Below are positions 26,812 to 35,186 of a DNA stretch of 64,000 bases, piece by piece. Numbering within the stretch: position 1 is the first letter of the stretch; each line of letters opens with the position of its first letter. This stretch comes from Motiliproteus sp. SC1-56 (GTDB taxonomy: Bacteria; Pseudomonadota; Gammaproteobacteria; Pseudomonadales; Balneatricaceae). The DNA is taken from the NCBI RefSeq assembly GCF_017309075.1, contig NZ_JAEMGS010000020.1, positions 1 to 64,000 of the forward strand, written 5' to 3'. The position numbers and the translations under genes were made by a program. The notes below the pieces were generated by a model, which saw nothing but the letters and a program-made list of their open reading frames with translations, did not search any database and was not told the origin of the DNA.

Positions 26812-27534
26812 ATGATCCTTAGCTTTTCAGCAAACCGCCACGGCCGCGACTTCTTTTGCGGTGATCTGCACGGCATGTACGAGCCGCTTTTCACCGCCCT
26901 GCACAGCCAAGGTTTCGATTTCAAGCACGACCGGTTGTTTTGCACCGGGGATCTGATCGACCGCGGCCCCGATTCGCTCGCCTGCCTTAACTTATTGGAA
27001 CAGCAGTGGTTTTTCGCTGTCCGGGGCAACCATGAGGCGCTACTGCTTGACGCCGTCCTTGACACCAACAAGCAGGCCAGGGAATTCTGGGCGGCCAACG
27101 GCGGAGACTGGGCTCAAGCTCTGGACGAAACTTCCCTCAGACAATGCGCCGAGCTGATCAAAGCACACATGCCCCTGATGCTTGAAGTGTGCAACCCCGG
27201 CTTTCATATCAGCCTCTGCCACGCCAGCTACCCGACGAATGACTGGAGCCAGCGCCAGCAGATTGCCCAGGACCCGAAGCAGGCGGCCCATATCATCTGG
27301 TCCCGGCGCCGCTTTCGTAACAATCGAACGCAGCTCATCCGACATACAGACTGCATGCTTCACGGGCACAACATCGTCGACCGCCCTAGGCGCTTGGGAA
27401 ACCTGCTGTTTATCGACACGGGAGCGTTTCTAACCGGACGGGTCACCCTGCTGACCACCCAGTCTCTTAAGGATCGTATGCGTCCGAGCGCCAAAAAGCA
27501 TACTGGCGTCCCGCCCCTTCACCCCGTAAAATAG
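26812..27534 (+). CDS. PrpA/ApaH-like metallophosphoesterase
   Basis: The 240-residue protein has the three metallophosphatase signatures in order: CGDLHGMYEPL near residue 16, CTGDLIDRGPDSL near 44 and VRGNHEALL near 72. A late MLHGHNIVD supplies the fourth metal-site His. This matches the bacterial protein-phosphatase PrpA/lambda-phosphatase group, with dinucleoside tetraphosphatase as an alternative. It uses two metal ions, probably Mn. It is cytoplasmic, and about 50 bp separate it from rdgC. Confidence 0.88.
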   Translation: MILSFSANRHGRDFFCGDLHGMYEPLFTALHSQGFDFKHDRLFCTGDLIDRGPDSLACLNLLEQQWFFAVRGNHEALLLDAVLDTNKQAREFWAANGGDWAQALDETSLRQCAELIKAHMPLMLEVCNPGFHISLCHASYPTNDWSQRQQIAQDPKQAAHIIWSRRRFRNNRTQLIRHTDCMLHGHNIVDRPRRLGNLLFIDTGAFLTGRVTLLTTQSLKDRMRPSAKKHTGVPPLHPVK

Positions 27535-27585
27535 CCGCCCCTGCATCACCTTCCCTACATCTTTCCAACGAGCGGAAAAGTTCCT

Positions 27586-28521
27586 ATGTGGTTCAAAAAC
27601 CTTGTTTTTTATCGCTTCACCCAGCCTTTTACCACCGACGCGGAAGCCCTTCACGAACAGCTTTTCGGCAGCCGATTCACCCCCTGCAGCAGCCAGGAAC
27701 AGACCCGCTACGGCTGGGTTCCTCCCATGGGCAAGCTTGGAGACCAGCTGGTTCACGCCAGCAACGGCCACTTGCTGCTCTGCGCCAAGAAAGAAGAGAA
27801 AATTTTACCCGGCTCCGTCATCAAGGAGATGCTGGCCGAGCGCGTAGAGGCAATCGAAACAGAGCAATCACGTAAAGTCCGAAAAAAGGAACGGGATGAG
27901 CTCAAAGACACTCTGATGATGGAGCTGCTCCCCAAAGCCTTCAGCCGCCACCAGCTGACCTTTGCCTATATTGCGCCCGAGGCGGGGCTGCTGGTCGTAG
28001 ACGCCAGCAGCGCCAAGCGCGCCGACGAACTGACCGCCTTCTTGCGCAAAACCCTCGGCAGCCTGCCCATTACCCTGCCGGCGCTCAAACAGGCCCCGGC
28101 CGCGACCATGACCCATTGGGTCAGCGAACAGTCGCCACTGCCAGGGGGGTTTGAGCTGGGCGAAGAGGCCGAACTCAAGGATCCCGGTGAAAACGGCGGC
28201 GTTATCCGGTGCAAACAGCAGCACCTCCTGTGCGACGAAATCAGCACCCACCTGGCGGCAGGCAAACAGGTGGTCAAGGTAGCCCTGGACTGGAAGGAGA
28301 CCCTCAGCTTTGTACTGGGCGAGGACCTTATCGTACGCCGGGTGAAATTCTCGGACGTAGTCCAGGAGAAGGCTGCGGAGATGGGCGAAGCGGACGCCGC
28401 GGCGGCGTTTGATGCCGATTTCACCCTGATGACCCTGGAACTTGGCCGTTTCCTGCCCGAGCTACTGGAGGCTCTGGGGGGCGAAGATGACGGTGCCTAT
28501 GCGCCGGCCATCGCGGTCTAA
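27586..28521 (+). CDS. rdgC: recombination-associated protein RdgC
   Basis: RdgC is a ring-shaped DNA-binding protein that limits RecA filament formation. The 311-residue protein has the family start MWFKNLVFYRFT, CSSQEQTRYGWVPPMG, and the acidic C-terminus with DADFTLMTLELGRFLPELLEALGGE. Length matches E. coli RdgC. It is followed closely (27 bp) by queE, so the two are probably co-transcribed. Confidence 0.95.
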   Translation: MWFKNLVFYRFTQPFTTDAEALHEQLFGSRFTPCSSQEQTRYGWVPPMGKLGDQLVHASNGHLLLCAKKEEKILPGSVIKEMLAERVEAIETEQSRKVRKKERDELKDTLMMELLPKAFSRHQLTFAYIAPEAGLLVVDASSAKRADELTAFLRKTLGSLPITLPALKQAPAATMTHWVSEQSPLPGGFELGEEAELKDPGENGGVIRCKQQHLLCDEISTHLAAGKQVVKVALDWKETLSFVLGEDLIVRRVKFSDVVQEKAAEMGEADAAAAFDADFTLMTLELGRFLPELLEALGGEDDGAYAPAIAV

Positions 28522-28548
28522 TTCACGACCGATACCGGAGAGGGTTGC

Positions 28549-29172
28549 ATGTACTCGGTAAAGGAGATTTTCTACAGCCTGCAGGGGGAAGGCGCCATGG
28601 CCGGCCGCCCCGGCGTTTTCTGCCGCTTTACCGGCTGCAATCTCTGGTCCGGCCGTGAGCAGGACCGTAGCAGCGCCGCCTGTAACTTTTGCGACACCGA
28701 TTTCATCGGCGTGGACGGACCGGGTGGCGGTAAGTTCGCCACCCCTGCGGCGCTTGCCCAGGCAGTAAAAAGCCACTGGCCCGCGGGGCATGGCAAGCCC
28801 TTTGTAATCTGTACCGGCGGAGAGCCGCTGCTCCAGCTGGATTCCCCCCTGGTCGAGGCCTTCAAGGCCGAGGGGTTTGAGGTGGCGATCGAAACCAACG
28901 GGACCCTGGCTCCACCCCCGGGCATCGATTGGGTTTGTGTCAGCCCTAAAGGCAGCGCTCCCCTGCAACTTACCCGGGGTGACGAACTCAAGCTGGTCTA
29001 CCCCCAGGCCGATGCCCGCCCCGAACAGTTCGCCGGGCTCGCATTTGAGCACTTTTTCCTCCAACCCGAGGCCGGGCAAGCCGGCGCTCAAGATGCCTGC
29101 ATTCAATACTGCCTTGAACACCCCCAGTGGCGGCTGAGTCTGCAGACCCACAAGCTGATCGGCATTCCCTAA
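28549..29172 (+). CDS. queE: 7-carboxy-7-deazaguanine synthase
   Basis: This radical SAM enzyme makes 7-carboxy-7-deazaguanine in queuosine/archaeosine precursor synthesis. The 207-residue protein begins MYSVKEIFYSLQGEGAMAGRP. Its cluster-binding cysteines have the extended spacing C-x14-C-x2-C (GCNLWSG...CNFCDTD) known from the Burkholderia-type QueE instead of Cx3Cx2C. ICTGGEPLLQ and the end SLQTHKLIGIP are also typical. No queC, queD or queF is adjacent. Confidence 0.94.
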   Translation: MYSVKEIFYSLQGEGAMAGRPGVFCRFTGCNLWSGREQDRSSAACNFCDTDFIGVDGPGGGKFATPAALAQAVKSHWPAGHGKPFVICTGGEPLLQLDSPLVEAFKAEGFEVAIETNGTLAPPPGIDWVCVSPKGSAPLQLTRGDELKLVYPQADARPEQFAGLAFEHFFLQPEAGQAGAQDACIQYCLEHPQWRLSLQTHKLIGIP

Positions 29173-29274
29173 AGACCGCCCCGGCCCCGGGAATGGGTTC
29201 CCTGCTATGGTTAGGGAACAGCGGGGCCGCTTTTCCGGCCCCTGGGTATTTTCGAGTCACAGGAGCCCTTTTCG

Positions 29275-29895
29275 ATGAACCCGTTCAATCAGCTACCCAA
29301 AGCCGCTGCTAGCAAATCATTGCGCACCGGGGTCGCAACCCTGATGTTGGTCTGCTGGGTTCTACCCTCCTCCACCCTCGCCGCATCGCCCATTACCGGA
29401 GCCAAACCCCTAGCCCCACAGCCGTCGGCTAGCGCGATCAAGCCCGGGCTGGCGGTAACCTATTACTACGCCATGTTCGAACACGTCCGTGATATTCCCC
29501 ATCTGGTCAGCGGTACGCCCGGGGAACCGATCCCTGTTCTCGATCACGACACCGATACCGGACGGGTGCTGACTGGCAAACGGGCCATGGGCGTGGGCGC
29601 TGAAATTCGCGGCCTGATCCGCTTCCCGGAGCCGGGCACCTATGTGTTTCGGGTCAACTCCAACGACGGGGTAAAGGTGCAAATTGCTGGCCTGCTGGTC
29701 CACGAAGACCCCTGGATCCACCCCGACACCCTCTCAGACCCCATCCCCTTCACGATCGACACGGCCGGCTGGTACCCGTTGAGCATCGATTACTACCAGA
29801 AAAAGGGTACATCGGCTCTGGGCTTATACTGGACCCCGCCCGGCGAGGATAAGGAGGTTGCAGTGCCGGCGGAGTTCTACGGCCACCTGGAGTAA
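29275..29895 (+). CDS. secreted protein with a PA14-like domain
   Basis: The 206-residue protein has a long signal peptide ending near LAASP (about residue 40). One PA14-like beta-barrel domain follows: GLAVTYYY near 57, GLIRFPEPGTYVFRVNSNDGVKVQI, then GWYPLSIDYYQKKGTSALGLYW. PA14 domains usually bind carbohydrate, and no enzyme domain is attached here. It is preceded by a GC-rich inverted repeat at about 29183-29235. The partner is unknown. Confidence 0.78.
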   Translation: MNPFNQLPKAAASKSLRTGVATLMLVCWVLPSSTLAASPITGAKPLAPQPSASAIKPGLAVTYYYAMFEHVRDIPHLVSGTPGEPIPVLDHDTDTGRVLTGKRAMGVGAEIRGLIRFPEPGTYVFRVNSNDGVKVQIAGLLVHEDPWIHPDTLSDPIPFTIDTAGWYPLSIDYYQKKGTSALGLYWTPPGEDKEVAVPAEFYGHLE

Positions 29896-29993
29896 ATGAG
29901 GCCTGGAACTGCAAGCCTGCTCGGCACACGGGGTACGGAAAAATGAACGATGGCAGGGCTGCTCCTTAAGCGCCTGACGCGGCCTCCGCCCTA

Positions 29994-30215
29994 TCAGGCC
30001 ACGCTCACCCGAGTACCGGCCTCGTGCCAGACAATAGTAAGCCCCGTGATGTTGGCGCAACACTCACAGCGCTTGCGGGTGCATATCAGGTATTCGTTCT
30101 GGTTAAGCTGGTCCGGGGAGTGGTGACGGGCGTTGACAAATCCGTGTCGATGGAGCTGATTGAGCCGTTCGCTAAAGGCTTCCAGCGTGTCACAGTTGCT
30201 TTTGTGAATCGCCAC
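29994..30215 (-). CDS. small Cys-rich protein of unknown function
   Basis: This 73-residue ORF is supported by a very good ribosome binding site: GAGGAG seven bases before a GTG start at 30215. The protein has a helical, charged N-terminal half (NCDTLEAFSERLNQLHRHGF) and a C-terminal half with CTRKRCECC. That Cys group, with several His residues, could bind a metal such as zinc. I do not recognise a family. The overlapping plus-strand ORF has no comparable signals. Confidence 0.55.
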   Translation of the reverse strand: MAIHKSNCDTLEAFSERLNQLHRHGFVNARHHSPDQLNQNEYLICTRKRCECCANITGLTIVWHEAGTRVSVA

Positions 30216-30285
30216 AGCTCAGCTCCTCTTCCGTTGAATTCGCTATTCCAAGGCCCTTCTTTGGCGGCGATTCCGAGCTAGCTCT

Positions 30286-30552
30286 TTGAATCGCATGAAA
30301 CTTAAGTATAACCCTGCCCGCTGGCCTCTCCAGTGAATGATATTCATACCGCTAGCGCAAAAAACGCTACAAAGTCGACAGGGTTTAACAATTACGCCCG
30401 TAAATTTTTTTTTCTGCTGCAAGGCAGCAGCCAGGACTTAAGTAGCAACAGAAGGGCAACGAGAGAGGAGAGACTGGATTGGGGCGCCAGAGCACCGGGG
30501 AGAAAACGGGCTAAAAATGTAAAAAGCCGACCATCCGTGGGATGGTCGGCTT
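30286..30552 (+). ncRNA. candidate small RNA transcript ending in a strong terminator
   Basis: A possible promoter (TTGAAT at 30286-30291 and TATAAC at 30307-30312, 15-bp spacer) is followed about 240 bp later by a perfect intrinsic terminator. No credible protein gene lies between. A second perfect 7-bp hairpin (CTGCTGC AAG GCAGCAG) follows a T-run near 30415, and several GGA triplets occur after it. The terminator without a gene is the main argument for an RNA. Identity is unknown and a relation to CsrA/RsmA-binding RNAs is speculation. Confidence 0.3.
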
Positions 30553-30565
30553 AGCTCCAATTTTT
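30524..30565 (+). terminator. Rho-independent terminator with 13-bp perfect stem
   Basis: AAGCCGACCATCC (30524-30536) pairs exactly with 30540-30552 around a GTG loop. A T-rich run containing TTTTTT follows within 10 bp. No ORF with good coding signals ends just upstream on the plus strand. Confidence 0.8.
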
Positions 30566-30911
30566 TATTTTTATTGCCGGAGCGCTTGAGGGGGTCGGCG
30601 GCTTATTTTTATTTTTACCAACCCACAGAGACGTTGTTTTTTTTCTTTTTGTTTTTGTTGTTCTTACCCTTAAAGTTTGCACAGGCTGTGCCACAAATCG
30701 CAAGTCATTGTTTAAATTGACAATGTTATCATGGTTTGCGATATATCAGCTCGACTACTGACGACATCTGTTACGTATTTACCCGGCAGCGTAACGCACC
30801 AGGGGTAACCCCGTAACACTGCGCTTTACCGCCTCCCGGATACCCCTCCGGGCTATCGTTAGCCGCGCAACACCCTTTATACTACCGAAAAATTTTCGAG
30901 GCCCCGTCATC
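30566..30911 (+). other. leader region of aroQ, T-rich and gene-free
   Basis: About 345 bp lie between the orphan terminator and aroQ. The first 100 bp are unusually T-rich on the plus strand, with runs of 6-8 T. Further on are an AT-rich stretch (30700-30750) and an inverted GGGGTAACCCC motif near 30804. The aroQ promoter should be here. No ORF or known riboswitch was recognised. Confidence 0.45.
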
Positions 30912-31358
30912 ATGTCCAAGCCGCTCATTGCTGTTCTGAACGGTCCTAATCTGAACCTTCTGGGTACCCGCGAACCAGAGATTTACGGGCATCAAACCCT
31001 GCAGGATGTTGAATCCGAACTGCGCGCCCGTGCGGTTCACCACGGGTTTGAACTCGATTTCCAGCAGTCAAACCACGAAGGGCGGCTGGTTGACCTGATC
31101 CAGGAGGCCCGAGGTCAGGCCGCCGGGCTTATCATTAACCCGGCAGCCTACACACACACCTCGGTGGCAATCCTCGATGCCTTGAGCGCCTACGAAGGTA
31201 AGGTTGTCGAAGTTCACCTCTCAAACATCCACAAGCGTGAACCTTTTCGTCATCACTCCTATGTCTCTCGACGCGCAGACGGTGTTGTCGCGGGGCTCGG
31301 CACCTTTGGCTACCTAGCGGCGCTGGACTACCTCGCGGGCCTGCTAAAGCGCCCGTAG
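30912..31358 (+). CDS. aroQ: type II 3-dehydroquinate dehydratase
   Basis: This dodecameric shikimate-pathway enzyme converts 3-dehydroquinate to 3-dehydroshikimate. The 148-residue protein has [18 protein letters not shown] near residue 9 with the catalytic Tyr of the flexible lid. It also has [25 protein letters not shown] and [18 protein letters not shown], with active-site Asn and His residues. In many gammaproteobacteria accB and accC follow aroQ; here the gene is alone and convergent with tamB. Confidence 0.96.
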   Translation: MSKPLIAVLNGPNLNLLGTREPEIYGHQTLQDVESELRARAVHHGFELDFQQSNHEGRLVDLIQEARGQAAGLIINPAAYTHTSVAILDALSAYEGKVVEVHLSNIHKREPFRHHSYVSRRADGVVAGLGTFGYLAALDYLAGLLKRP

Positions 31359-31403
31359 CGACACAGCCACCAACGCAGGACGCCGTCCCACAAGAAACCG
31401 CTT

Positions 31404-34400
31404 TCAGCGCTCGAAGATGTAGATCAAATCACCGCCACTGCTGTAGGTACCGGTCTGGGATTCCAGACTCCAGCCCCTGCCCAGGCGGTAGCGCATGAAA
31501 AAGGTGTTGGTGGGCTCCAGCAGCCCCACCCCGTACTTAACGTAAAGGCGCGGCGAGAGGTACTTGCCGATATAGAGGGCGGTTTGATCGATCCCCTCGC
31601 CGCTCTCCAGCCCCAGCTCATCCACTTTAAGCTGGTCCTGCACGTTCTCGGCCAGCGAATTGCCCCCAAAGACCGCCAGCGCCATCGCCGCCTTCTGCAA
31701 CATTTCCTGTTCCGAGGTTGTCGCCTGAGCCCCCGGCGCCCGCCCCAGAAGCAGGTAAGAAAGCAGGTGCTGCTCCGGCATCGAGGGTGTGGAAAAGAGG
31801 TCCAGCCGGGGGTCGCGCAAGGTACCGCTGACCCGGGCCCCCACGGTGACCTCCTCCACCTCCCGACTGATCCGAAGGTCAAGCCCCGGGTTGTCCAGCG
31901 GCCCGCCGCTAAACACCAGACTGCCCCGTTCGATCGTCAGATCCTGGCCGTAGAGTCGGTACTCGCCTGCGGCCACCCGCAGGGTGCCGGTGGCCCGGGT
32001 CGCCCGTCGCTGGTCATCCTCGATCAGCACACTGCCTTCCAGGCGGCCGTTGAAACCCAACGCATCCAACTGCACCTCATCCCCCAGAGTCAACCGAAGT
32101 CGCGCATCCAGCGCCCGCGCCTGTCCGTCCTCCCGCTGATCGGCTGCGGCCGCTTCCCGCACGACCACATCGGAGGAAGGGGCGGTGGCCGACTCGATCT
32201 TGGGCGGCTTGATTTCAGCTTCCGGTACACGCACCTCGCCACGCAGCTTCATCACTTCCGGGGTCATGCTGAATTCGATCTCAGGGGAGATCCAGGCCTT
32301 CACCTCCTCCGTTCCCACCGCCTGAAAGCGATCGCCGTCAAGGCTGACCCGAGCCGTACCCTGAAGCGGATCGAATTCCCCCTCGATATGCACTTCACCT
32401 TCCCCGGAGCGCAACCCGCCGCGCAACTGCAACCCGGATCCCGCCGGGCTGCTCTCGATATTCAGCCCCACCGCAGCGAGTGCAATTCCCAGTGCCGGCA
32501 CCTCAGCACCACCTTGCTCCAAGCTAAACGCCCCCTGCCAGCGAGGATTATCCAGGGTTCCCCCTGCCACCAAGGTGGATTTGAGGACGCCCTTAACCGA
32601 CTGCACCGCCGGGACCAACAGGGCGAGAAAACGAAGGTCGCTGATTTCCGCACCAAGCCCGCCTTGCAGACGCGCCTCGCCGTATGGGTCCTCCAGTTTG
32701 AAATCCCCCTCGATCCGCCCCCGGGGATAAGAGAGCGGCCAGCGCAAAGTCCCTTGCAGGGCGTCGCCGTCTCCCTGCACCTCCAACCGGGCCGTATCAC
32801 CGGTAAAGCGAAGGTCTGAATCCGGCAGCCACAACCGGGCCCCCACCAGCTCCGTAACCAGCTCCACCGCAGGCGCGGCCGCGCCGGTTCTTCTCAGCGC
32901 CGCCCGCCCTTGCACCCCCCCGTCGACCTCGGTACCCGGGGGCAGCCAGGGGCCCGCCAGACTCAGGGGCAGCTGGCTGAAATTCAACCCCAGCTCGATA
33001 TCCGTTGGCGTCCGGGAGCCAGAGGCGCAAAGCTGCGCGCCTCTCGGCCCCTGCAGACAGAGCGAATCAAGCTCAACCCCGGCGGCAGCGGCACGCAGCG
33101 CCACCGGCGCCTGCTGTTGCCAGCGATCCAGCCAAGGGTTCTCAATCCGCAAGCCACTCAACGCACCTTGCCAGACTGCATTTTCCCAACTGCCGGCAAG
33201 CGTCGCGATCAGGCTCACCGGACCGCCCGCTGCATTGAGCGAAACACGGTGTTGCAAAGGCGTCCCCTCTCCGCTCAGGGTGAGCCCGCCCCAAGATTGC
33301 CCCTGGGCCTCAAGCCCGCTGGCCTCCACCTTCACCCATGAGGGCTCCTCGCCGCTCGGGTCAAGGCGAACGTCCGCATTCAGCGCATCCAGGCGCGACT
33401 GTTGCCAGGCCAGCTCACGCGCGCTGATGTCCGCCAACACCCGCGGTGCCTCCAAAGGCCCGCTCAGCCGGCCCTGGGCTTCGATCCGGCCCCGGGCATC
33501 GAGCAGTCGCTGAAGATTCGGAATGGCGGCAGACCAGTTGACATCCAGCGTTTCATCCACACGCCCATCCAAGGTTATTCGTGCGCCGCCCAGCTGCAGG
33601 GCGGCATCATCGACCTGCAGCGAGCGCCCATCGAGGGCGCCATTCCCTCTCCCGGCCAGGGTTTCACCCCGCAAAGTGCCGCTCAGGCTGTCCAGATGCC
33701 AGTCCAGCTTCACCCCGCGGGCAGGATCCAGCTCCCCGCGAGACCGGAGGCGGAGTGAAACTTCACCCGGCCACTCGGGCCAGTTAAGCCCCGGGTTGAT
33801 CGCCTCGGCATCCGCTTTCATGTCCCAGGTTACCCGGGGCGCCCAGGTTACCGCCCCTTCTGCCTGTAAAGTCCCCTCCAGGGTTGCCCCCGCCACGCCA
33901 AGCCGACGAAACCCCTCACCGCTGCCTTGGGCATCGAGCCGCCACTGCCCCCGGGGCACGGACTCCCCTTCCACTTCGGCGGTCACCACCAACCGGTAAT
34001 CGTCCAGCGGCCCTTCAAGTTCAAACGCCCCCGTCCCGCTTCGCACCTGGGGCGCGCCCCTGAGGGGGTATCCGAGCCTCCCCCAGCCACCGCGCAGCGA
34101 AAGTCGCGGTGTCTCAAGCCACTGCTCAACCCGCCCTCTCACCTCAACTCGGGCGTCGCCTTCCACTTGCTGCAGGCGGGCGTTGGAAACCTCCAGTAAC
34201 TCCGGCGACACGCTCAGCTCCAGCTCAAGATCCCCGTCCCCCCACTCCGGCAACGGCGCTTGTAGCCGGGCCTGTGCATTCAGGCGCTGCCCCACCCCTT
34301 CCAAACCCAGTGTCCCCTGCAAATTACCGCCGGCAAGCGCTGGCGCCAGCTGGCCCAGGTCCAGGGTGAGATCACGGATGCGGGCACTGTAGACTGGCTC

Positions 34401-35186
34401 CTGCTGCATCAGGGCCAACTCAGCGGCCAGCTCCGCCCCCGCCAGCCCGGAAAGGCGCTGGTGCAGCTGGAGGCGCTCCAGGTCACCGCCGATCTCCCCC
34501 ATCCCCTCCAACACGGGTCTCTCCGGCAGCTGCAGGCGCCAGCGGGTGTCCAGCTGCAGCGGCCAATTCTGGTTCAGTCCGAGGCGGCCGGAGAGTTCCA
34601 AGGCGCCCTGGGGGGCCTCCACTCCGACACGATCGATCACCAGCGCCTCACCCTCGGTGCGAACCGCCAAGGCGACCTGGTTAATTTCAGCTATCGGTGC
34701 GGGTTCGCCGGTCTCACTCAGGCGTTGAATAGTGACACCTTCAACGCGGAAATCGTTCAGCTCAACCTGCAGGGGCAGCGCAAGCTCCGGCAGTTGAAGG
34801 GAAGGCGCGGGCTCCTCAGCGGCCGGGGGCTCCTGGGCAGGGAGCGTCAAAGCCAGCCCCTTTAGCCTGAGCGCCTCCACCCTGAGCGTCTTCGAAAAAA
34901 GCGCCTGGGGCGTCCAACTCAGGCTGGCTGCATCGAGCGCCAGGCGCAGGTCCCCAGCACGGTATTCCACCCCCTTCACCGACAGACGGCTCCAGAGGGA
35001 TCCCTCCAGCGCCTGCACTTGAAGGGCTTCGGGTGGAAGCCACCGTTGCCCCAGGGCCAGCAAGCGCTCAAGTCCCGCCGTGGTGGCAGTCAGGTAGTAG
35101 CCGAGTGCGGCCAGGGCGAGCACCAGCCCCAGCAGCGCCGCACCCAACCAGCGGAGCCCGGTCAGGAGCCTACGCGCCGAGATCAC
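31404..35186 (-). CDS. tamB: translocation and assembly module protein TamB
   Basis: TamB is the large inner-membrane-anchored partner of TamA. It spans the periplasm as a beta-taco and helps assemble outer-membrane proteins and move phospholipids. The 1260-residue protein has one N-terminal membrane segment (WLGAALLGLVLALAALGYYL), a very long repetitive beta-strand body and the conserved TamB (DUF490) C-terminus with FSGGPLDNPGLDLRISRE and LLSYLLLGR. It ends ..GGDLIYIFER. The GTG start overlaps the tamA stop by 4 bp (GTGA), so the two are translationally coupled. Confidence 0.95.
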   Translation of the reverse strand: MISARRLLTGLRWLGAALLGLVLALAALGYYLTATTAGLERLLALGQRWLPPEALQVQALEGSLWSRLSVKGVEYRAGDLRLALDAASLSWTPQALFSKTLRVEALRLKGLALTLPAQEPPAAEEPAPSLQLPELALPLQVELNDFRVEGVTIQRLSETGEPAPIAEINQVALAVRTEGEALVIDRVGVEAPQGALELSGRLGLNQNWPLQLDTRWRLQLPERPVLEGMGEIGGDLERLQLHQRLSGLAGAELAAELALMQQEPVYSARIRDLTLDLGQLAPALAGGNLQGTLGLEGVGQRLNAQARLQAPLPEWGDGDLELELSVSPELLEVSNARLQQVEGDARVEVRGRVEQWLETPRLSLRGGWGRLGYPLRGAPQVRSGTGAFELEGPLDDYRLVVTAEVEGESVPRGQWRLDAQGSGEGFRRLGVAGATLEGTLQAEGAVTWAPRVTWDMKADAEAINPGLNWPEWPGEVSLRLRSRGELDPARGVKLDWHLDSLSGTLRGETLAGRGNGALDGRSLQVDDAALQLGGARITLDGRVDETLDVNWSAAIPNLQRLLDARGRIEAQGRLSGPLEAPRVLADISARELAWQQSRLDALNADVRLDPSGEEPSWVKVEASGLEAQGQSWGGLTLSGEGTPLQHRVSLNAAGGPVSLIATLAGSWENAVWQGALSGLRIENPWLDRWQQQAPVALRAAAAGVELDSLCLQGPRGAQLCASGSRTPTDIELGLNFSQLPLSLAGPWLPPGTEVDGGVQGRAALRRTGAAAPAVELVTELVGARLWLPDSDLRFTGDTARLEVQGDGDALQGTLRWPLSYPRGRIEGDFKLEDPYGEARLQGGLGAEISDLRFLALLVPAVQSVKGVLKSTLVAGGTLDNPRWQGAFSLEQGGAEVPALGIALAAVGLNIESSPAGSGLQLRGGLRSGEGEVHIEGEFDPLQGTARVSLDGDRFQAVGTEEVKAWISPEIEFSMTPEVMKLRGEVRVPEAEIKPPKIESATAPSSDVVVREAAAADQREDGQARALDARLRLTLGDEVQLDALGFNGRLEGSVLIEDDQRRATRATGTLRVAAGEYRLYGQDLTIERGSLVFSGGPLDNPGLDLRISREVEEVTVGARVSGTLRDPRLDLFSTPSMPEQHLLSYLLLGRAPGAQATTSEQEMLQKAAMALAVFGGNSLAENVQDQLKVDELGLESGEGIDQTALYIGKYLSPRLYVKYGVGLLEPTNTFFMRYRLGRGWSLESQTGTYSSGGDLIYIFER

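Noticed and set aside
29200-29215. GCTATGGTTAGGGA motif also present inverted near 36963-36976
   Set aside because: A 14-bp match in two intergenic regions is suggestive of a repeat but too short to call without a genome search.
30024-30281. Plus-strand ORF of 85 codons over the small Cys-rich gene
   Set aside because: It has no ribosome binding site, and the opposite frame has a near-ideal one.
30333-30554. 73-codon plus-strand ORF in the aroQ upstream region
   Set aside because: It runs through the terminator hairpin and a poly-T tract and has no ribosome binding site, so an RNA is likelier than a protein.
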